This document shows, one piece after another, positions 5,418-7,622 of a stretch of DNA of 7,622 bases. The first letter of the stretch is position 1, and the number at the start of each line of letters is the position of its first letter. The DNA comes from an uncultured Anaerolineaceae bacterium. Its GTDB lineage: Bacteria; Chloroflexota; Anaerolineae; Anaerolineales; Anaerolineaceae. The position numbers were made by a program, and so were the translations under genes. Location of the stretch: positions 1-7,622 of the forward strand of contig CALDSL010000068.1 of NCBI GenBank assembly GCA_937920255.1, read 5' to 3'. The notes under the pieces were generated by a model. That model searched no databases. It was given only the letters and a program-made list of their open reading frames with translations, and was not told the DNA's origin.

Positions 5418-6016
5418 TCAGGCCACCCGCTCGTCGGGCGGGCTCTATAGCGCCACGGCATGCTCACCCACGGCTCGCCGGCGTAGTCGATGCCAATCCG
5501 CGGGCCGCGTTGGATATCCTGCCCAGCCAAGGGGATACCCGGCTCGATCCACAGCCCGGAGCGAGCATCGGTCAGGTCTGCGCCATTGCAGCCACCGTCG
5601 ATGCCCAGCGCCTGGCACAGCTTGGCCGGGCCGTCGGTCCACTGCGCCTGGGTGCGGCCGGGGCGCCGCGCGGCGATCACCTCCAGCCCCTCCACCGGCA
5701 GGATGGCGCGGATGAGCACCGCGGCCGGGTCGCCCTCGGGGTGGGTGACGCAGTTCAGCATCCAGTGCAGCCCGTAGGTGAAGTACACATACGCGCGCCC
5801 GGGCGGCCCAAACATGATTTCCGTGCGCGGCGTGCGACCGGCGCGCGCGTGGCAGGCCAGGTCTTCCGCGCCGTTGTAGGCTTCGGTTTCGGTGATATAC
5901 CCCGCCAGCCGCACCCCGTCCAGCACGCGCACCAACCGCCGCCCCAGCAGATCGGGCGCGACGTCGAGCACGCTGCGGGCATAAAATGATGCGGGGAGAG
6001 GCAGTTCCTGCGGCAT
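5414..6016 (-). CDS. DNA-3-methyladenine glycosylase, AAG/MPG type
   Basis: 200 residues from the ATG at 6016, within the usual bacterial length for this family (PF02245). The enzyme excises alkylated and deaminated purines (3-methyladenine, hypoxanthine, ethenoadenine) by flipping the base, starting base excision repair. Visible motifs: DLLGRRLVR (22-30), GYITETEAYNG (39-49), HARAGRTPR (56-64), MFGPPGRAYVYFTYGLHWMLN (68-88), VLIRAILP (100-107), DGPAKLCQALGI (128-139) and GPRIGI (171-176). By alignment from memory with human AAG, the catalytic Glu125, Tyr127, His136, Asn169 and Arg182 correspond to Glu45, Tyr47, His56, Asn88 and Arg103, all present. The protein therefore looks active. It lies 22 bp after the epimerase gene on the same strand and is likely cotranscribed from the promoter near 7020, although the two functions are unrelated. 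Confidence 0.95.
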   Translation of the reverse strand: MPQELPLPASFYARSVLDVAPDLLGRRLVRVLDGVRLAGYITETEAYNGAEDLACHARAGRTPRTEIMFGPPGRAYVYFTYGLHWMLNCVTHPEGDPAAVLIRAILPVEGLEVIAARRPGRTQAQWTDGPAKLCQALGIDGGCNGADLTDARSGLWIEPGIPLAGQDIQRGPRIGIDYAGEPWVSMPWRYRARPTSGWPD

Positions 6017-6038
6017 GAGTCTCGAATGCGACGCGAGC

Positions 6039-6968
6039 TTACTTCTTGCCGCGCAGGCGCGCGTCCTGCTCCAGGGTAATGCGCAGGCCCATTTCCAGCG
6101 GCGTCACCGGGTGATAATCCAGCGTATCCTCCGCCAGGCTGATATCCGCGCACATGCGGTCGGGGCCGGTATCGACGCGTTGGTTGTAAACCACCTCGGG
6201 CCGGCCGCCGGTGGCCTCGTTGACCAGCCGCACCAGCTCGCGCACGCTGGTCTCGCGCCCGCTGCCCACGTTGATGATGCGCTGATTGGCCTCCGGCGCA
6301 GTGGCGGCGTTGACCATCGCAGTGACCGCGTCGTCGCGGTAGACGTAGTCGCGCGTCTGGTTGCCGTCGCCGTGCACCACAATCGTGCCATCGCTGGCCG
6401 ACTGGCGCAGCATCGAGGGGATCACCGGGGCGTGCACCGGTGGCATGTGCTGCCCCGGCCCGTAGACGTTAAAAACGCGCAGGCACACGGTTTCGATTCC
6501 CCACAGCTCGCCGATGGTGCGTACGTAATATTCCGCCGCCAGTTTCGAAACCGCGTAGGGTGAGGCCGGGCTGGGGATGGCGTCTTCGCGCAGCGGCTGC
6601 ACCGTCTGGCGGCCATATACCGCGCCGGACGAGATCAGCACCACGCGCCGCACGCCCACGTCGCGCATGGCCTCCATCAAGGTCACCGTTCCGCCCACGT
6701 TTACCTGGTTGTATTCGCGCGGGTACAGCACCGATTCGGGTACGAGCACGCGCGCCGCCAGGTGGTAGACGCAGTCCACGTCCTGCAGCAGCGTCCACAG
6801 CTTGGGGCGGTCATTTACGTCTCCACGGGTGAAATGCACCTCCGGCGACAGCACGCCTGGGTCGCCGGTGGAGAGGTCGTCAACACCACGGACGGTGTGC
6901 TGGCGGGCAAGACGATTCGCAAGAGCCGAACCAAGAAAGCCGGCTGCGCCGGTAATCAAAAAGCGCAT
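6039..6968 (-). CDS. NAD-dependent epimerase/dehydratase (extended SDR, UDP-glucose 4-epimerase-like)
   Basis: 309 residues from the ATG at 6968, chosen because MRFLITGAAGFLGSALA places the Rossmann strand at residue 2, as in the family; upstream in-frame starts would add non-conserved residues encoded within the promoter region. The NAD-binding GxxGxxG is at 7-13, followed by the VDDLSTG segment (29-35) typical of sugar-nucleotide epimerases, YHLAA (68-72), LISSGAVYG (111-119) with the active-site Ser, and Tyr138-xxx-Lys142 in SPYAVSK. LRVFNVYGPGQ (163-173) and RDYVYRDD (206-213) are substrate-domain signatures of UDP-hexose 4-epimerases and related dehydratases. It interconverts or modifies a nucleotide sugar in the cytoplasm, probably for surface glycan synthesis; the exact sugar cannot be told. 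The ribosome site is weak (GAAGTG). The gene leads a two-gene unit with the glycosylase. Confidence 0.93.
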   Translation of the reverse strand: MRFLITGAAGFLGSALANRLARQHTVRGVDDLSTGDPGVLSPEVHFTRGDVNDRPKLWTLLQDVDCVYHLAARVLVPESVLYPREYNQVNVGGTVTLMEAMRDVGVRRVVLISSGAVYGRQTVQPLREDAIPSPASPYAVSKLAAEYYVRTIGELWGIETVCLRVFNVYGPGQHMPPVHAPVIPSMLRQSASDGTIVVHGDGNQTRDYVYRDDAVTAMVNAATAPEANQRIINVGSGRETSVRELVRLVNEATGGRPEVVYNQRVDTGPDRMCADISLAEDTLDYHPVTPLEMGLRITLEQDARLRGKK

Positions 6969-6993
6969 GATCACTTCGCATAGCGTAAGGATA

Positions 6994-7009
6994 CGCCCCA
7001 AATGGGGCG
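6994..7009. repeat. 7-bp perfect inverted repeat at the epimerase transcription start
   Basis: CGCCCCA (6994-7000), two bases, then TGGGGCG (7003-7009). It lies immediately downstream of the -10 box of the epimerase promoter, so it covers about +2 to +17 of the predicted transcript. It could be a repressor operator or a short 5' hairpin (6-bp stem with a 4-base loop). No T-run follows on either strand, so it is not an intrinsic terminator. Confidence 0.5.
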
Positions 7010-7017
7010 GCTGAATC

Positions 7018-7026
7018 ATTATAGCA
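7018..7026 (-). promoter_or_regulatory. Extended -10 promoter of the epimerase/glycosylase unit
   Basis: On the minus strand TGCTATAAT is a perfect extended -10 element (TGn plus TATAAT), and the -35 position has no recognisable hexamer, as expected for such promoters. Transcription would start near 7011, giving a leader of about 43 nt before the ATG at 6968. Confidence 0.65.
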
Positions 7027-7091
7027 TACGTGCTCGCGGCCATACGCTACGATTGCACCACGATTACACCGCGGGCGCGCCAAAATCCGGT

Positions 7092-7097
7092 TATAAT
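7092..7097 (+). promoter_or_regulatory. -10 element of the GT-C gene, close to its start codon
   Basis: TATAAT ends 10 bp before the ATG at 7108. The expected start of transcription (about 7104) leaves only some four bases of leader, so the mRNA would be leaderless or nearly so, consistent with the lack of a clear Shine-Dalgarno. No -35 hexamer is found at the right distance. Confidence 0.5.
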
Positions 7098-7107
7098 TTC
7101 GAGCGAA

Positions 7108-7622
7108 ATGGCCGCCCAATATCCGCAAAATTCGCATACCGCTCGTCCCGCCGTCTTCACGCTGCCTGTGGCGGCGCTGGTGCTGCTCTTCGTGGTGATC
7201 GTCACCCGACGCGCCTGGGTCGGCGACGACGCCTATATCACCTTCCGCACCGTGGACAACCTGGTGAATGGCTTTGGCCTGACCTGGAATGTGGGCGAGC
7301 GCGTGCAGGCGTACACCCACCCGCTGTGGATGTTCCTGCTCAGCGCCGGTTATTTCCTCACCCGCGAGATTTATTACACCAGCATCTTGCTTTCGCTGGC
7401 GGTTTCCACCGCCGCGGCGGTGCTGTACGCTGCGCGCATCGCCCGCTCGACGCTGGCTGCCGCGCTGGGGCTGCTGGTGCTGGCACTCTCCAACGCCTTT
7501 GTCGATTATTCCACCTCGGGTCTCGAGAACCCGCTCACCCATCTGCTGCTGGCGGTCTTCCTGGCGCTCTTCCTGGGGCAGCCGGCTACCACGCGGCGGC
7601 TGTTCTGGCTTTCGGCGGTGGC
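7108..7622 (+). CDS. GT-C-type membrane glycosyltransferase, N-terminal part (runs off right edge)
   Basis: The frame is open for 171 codons from the ATG at 7108 to the window edge. After a short N-terminal tail, a helix at about 16-33 leads into WVGDDAYITFR (37-47), then NGFGLTWNVGERV (54-66) and YTHPLWMF (69-76). Further hydrophobic segments lie at about 76-85, 89-106, 115-130 and 143-157. The Asp40-Asp41 pair in the first extracytoplasmic loop, together with the DDAYIxxR, NxGERVxxYT and PLW pattern, is characteristic of polyprenyl-phosphate-sugar-dependent GT-C enzymes. It resembles the loop of mycobacterial arabinofuranosyltransferases such as AftB and of GT39-like proteins. The enzyme would transfer a sugar from a lipid carrier on the outer face of the membrane; donor and acceptor are unknown. 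It is divergent from the epimerase gene and shares its spacer (6969-7107). The C-terminal part is missing. Confidence 0.8.
   Translation, partial: MAAQYPQNSHTARPAVFTLPVAALVLLFVVIVTRRAWVGDDAYITFRTVDNLVNGFGLTWNVGERVQAYTHPLWMFLLSAGYFLTREIYYTSILLSLAVSTAAAVLYAARIARSTLAAALGLLVLALSNAFVDYSTSGLENPLTHLLLAVFLALFLGQPATTRRLFWLSAV

Noticed and set aside
5426..5442. CCCGC/GCGGG hairpin near the end of the glycosylase gene as a terminator
   Set aside because: Five-base stem inside coding sequence with no following T-run on either strand.
6880..7542. Minus-strand open frame spanning the epimerase start, the divergent promoters and the GT-C gene
   Set aside because: It crosses two promoter regions, lacks recognisable motifs and lies antisense to the DDAYI-containing glycosyltransferase frame.

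Overview
The window is GC-rich bacterial DNA (above 60% G+C by eye in most genes). It is densely packed and fits an environmental Chloroflexota genome of the Anaerolineae type. That assignment rests on codon style and gene content only; there is no rRNA or other marker, so it is tentative. No tRNA, rRNA, CRISPR array, insertion sequence or convincing intrinsic terminator was found.

Layout. Positions 1-4796 carry six minus-strand genes that look like one operon, transcribed leftward from a TATAAT box near 4830. In transcription order they are: a PglD/NeuD-type sugar O-acyltransferase, a bactofilin, a CPBP-family membrane protease, a prolyl-tRNA synthetase-like protein, a membrane protein with a bacterial PH-like domain, and the first 72 codons of a DUF92 membrane protein that runs off the left edge. 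Positions 4797-5006 are an unusually AT-rich divergent intergenic region with seven A/T tracts spaced at about one helical turn. Positions 5007-5417 (plus strand) encode a small four-helix membrane protein of lower GC (about 49%), beginning with TTG. It meets, tail to tail with overlapping stop codons, a two-gene minus-strand unit: a SDR-type nucleotide-sugar epimerase followed by an AAG/MPG-type 3-methyladenine DNA glycosylase. Positions 6969-7107 form a second divergent promoter region. At 7108 a plus-strand GT-C-type membrane glycosyltransferase starts and runs off the right edge.

How the genes fit together. The acyltransferase, the epimerase and the GT-C enzyme point to cell-surface glycan synthesis. 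Bactofilin, CPBP protease, PH-like and DUF92 proteins are cytoskeletal or envelope proteins. The DNA glycosylase is a repair gene that appears to travel with the epimerase.

The most notable feature is the prolyl-tRNA synthetase-like protein at 1178-2854. It keeps the full bacterial ProRS domain order, including a well-preserved INS/YbaK editing domain and anticodon-binding domain. However, the residues that define the aminoacylation site (the TxE loop, motif 2, the SHEF-like segment, most of motif 3) are replaced in an intact reading frame. It looks like a ProRS paralog that has lost synthesis and may work as a tRNA-Pro editing or binding protein. This is an inference from sequence and needs a genome-wide check for a canonical proS.
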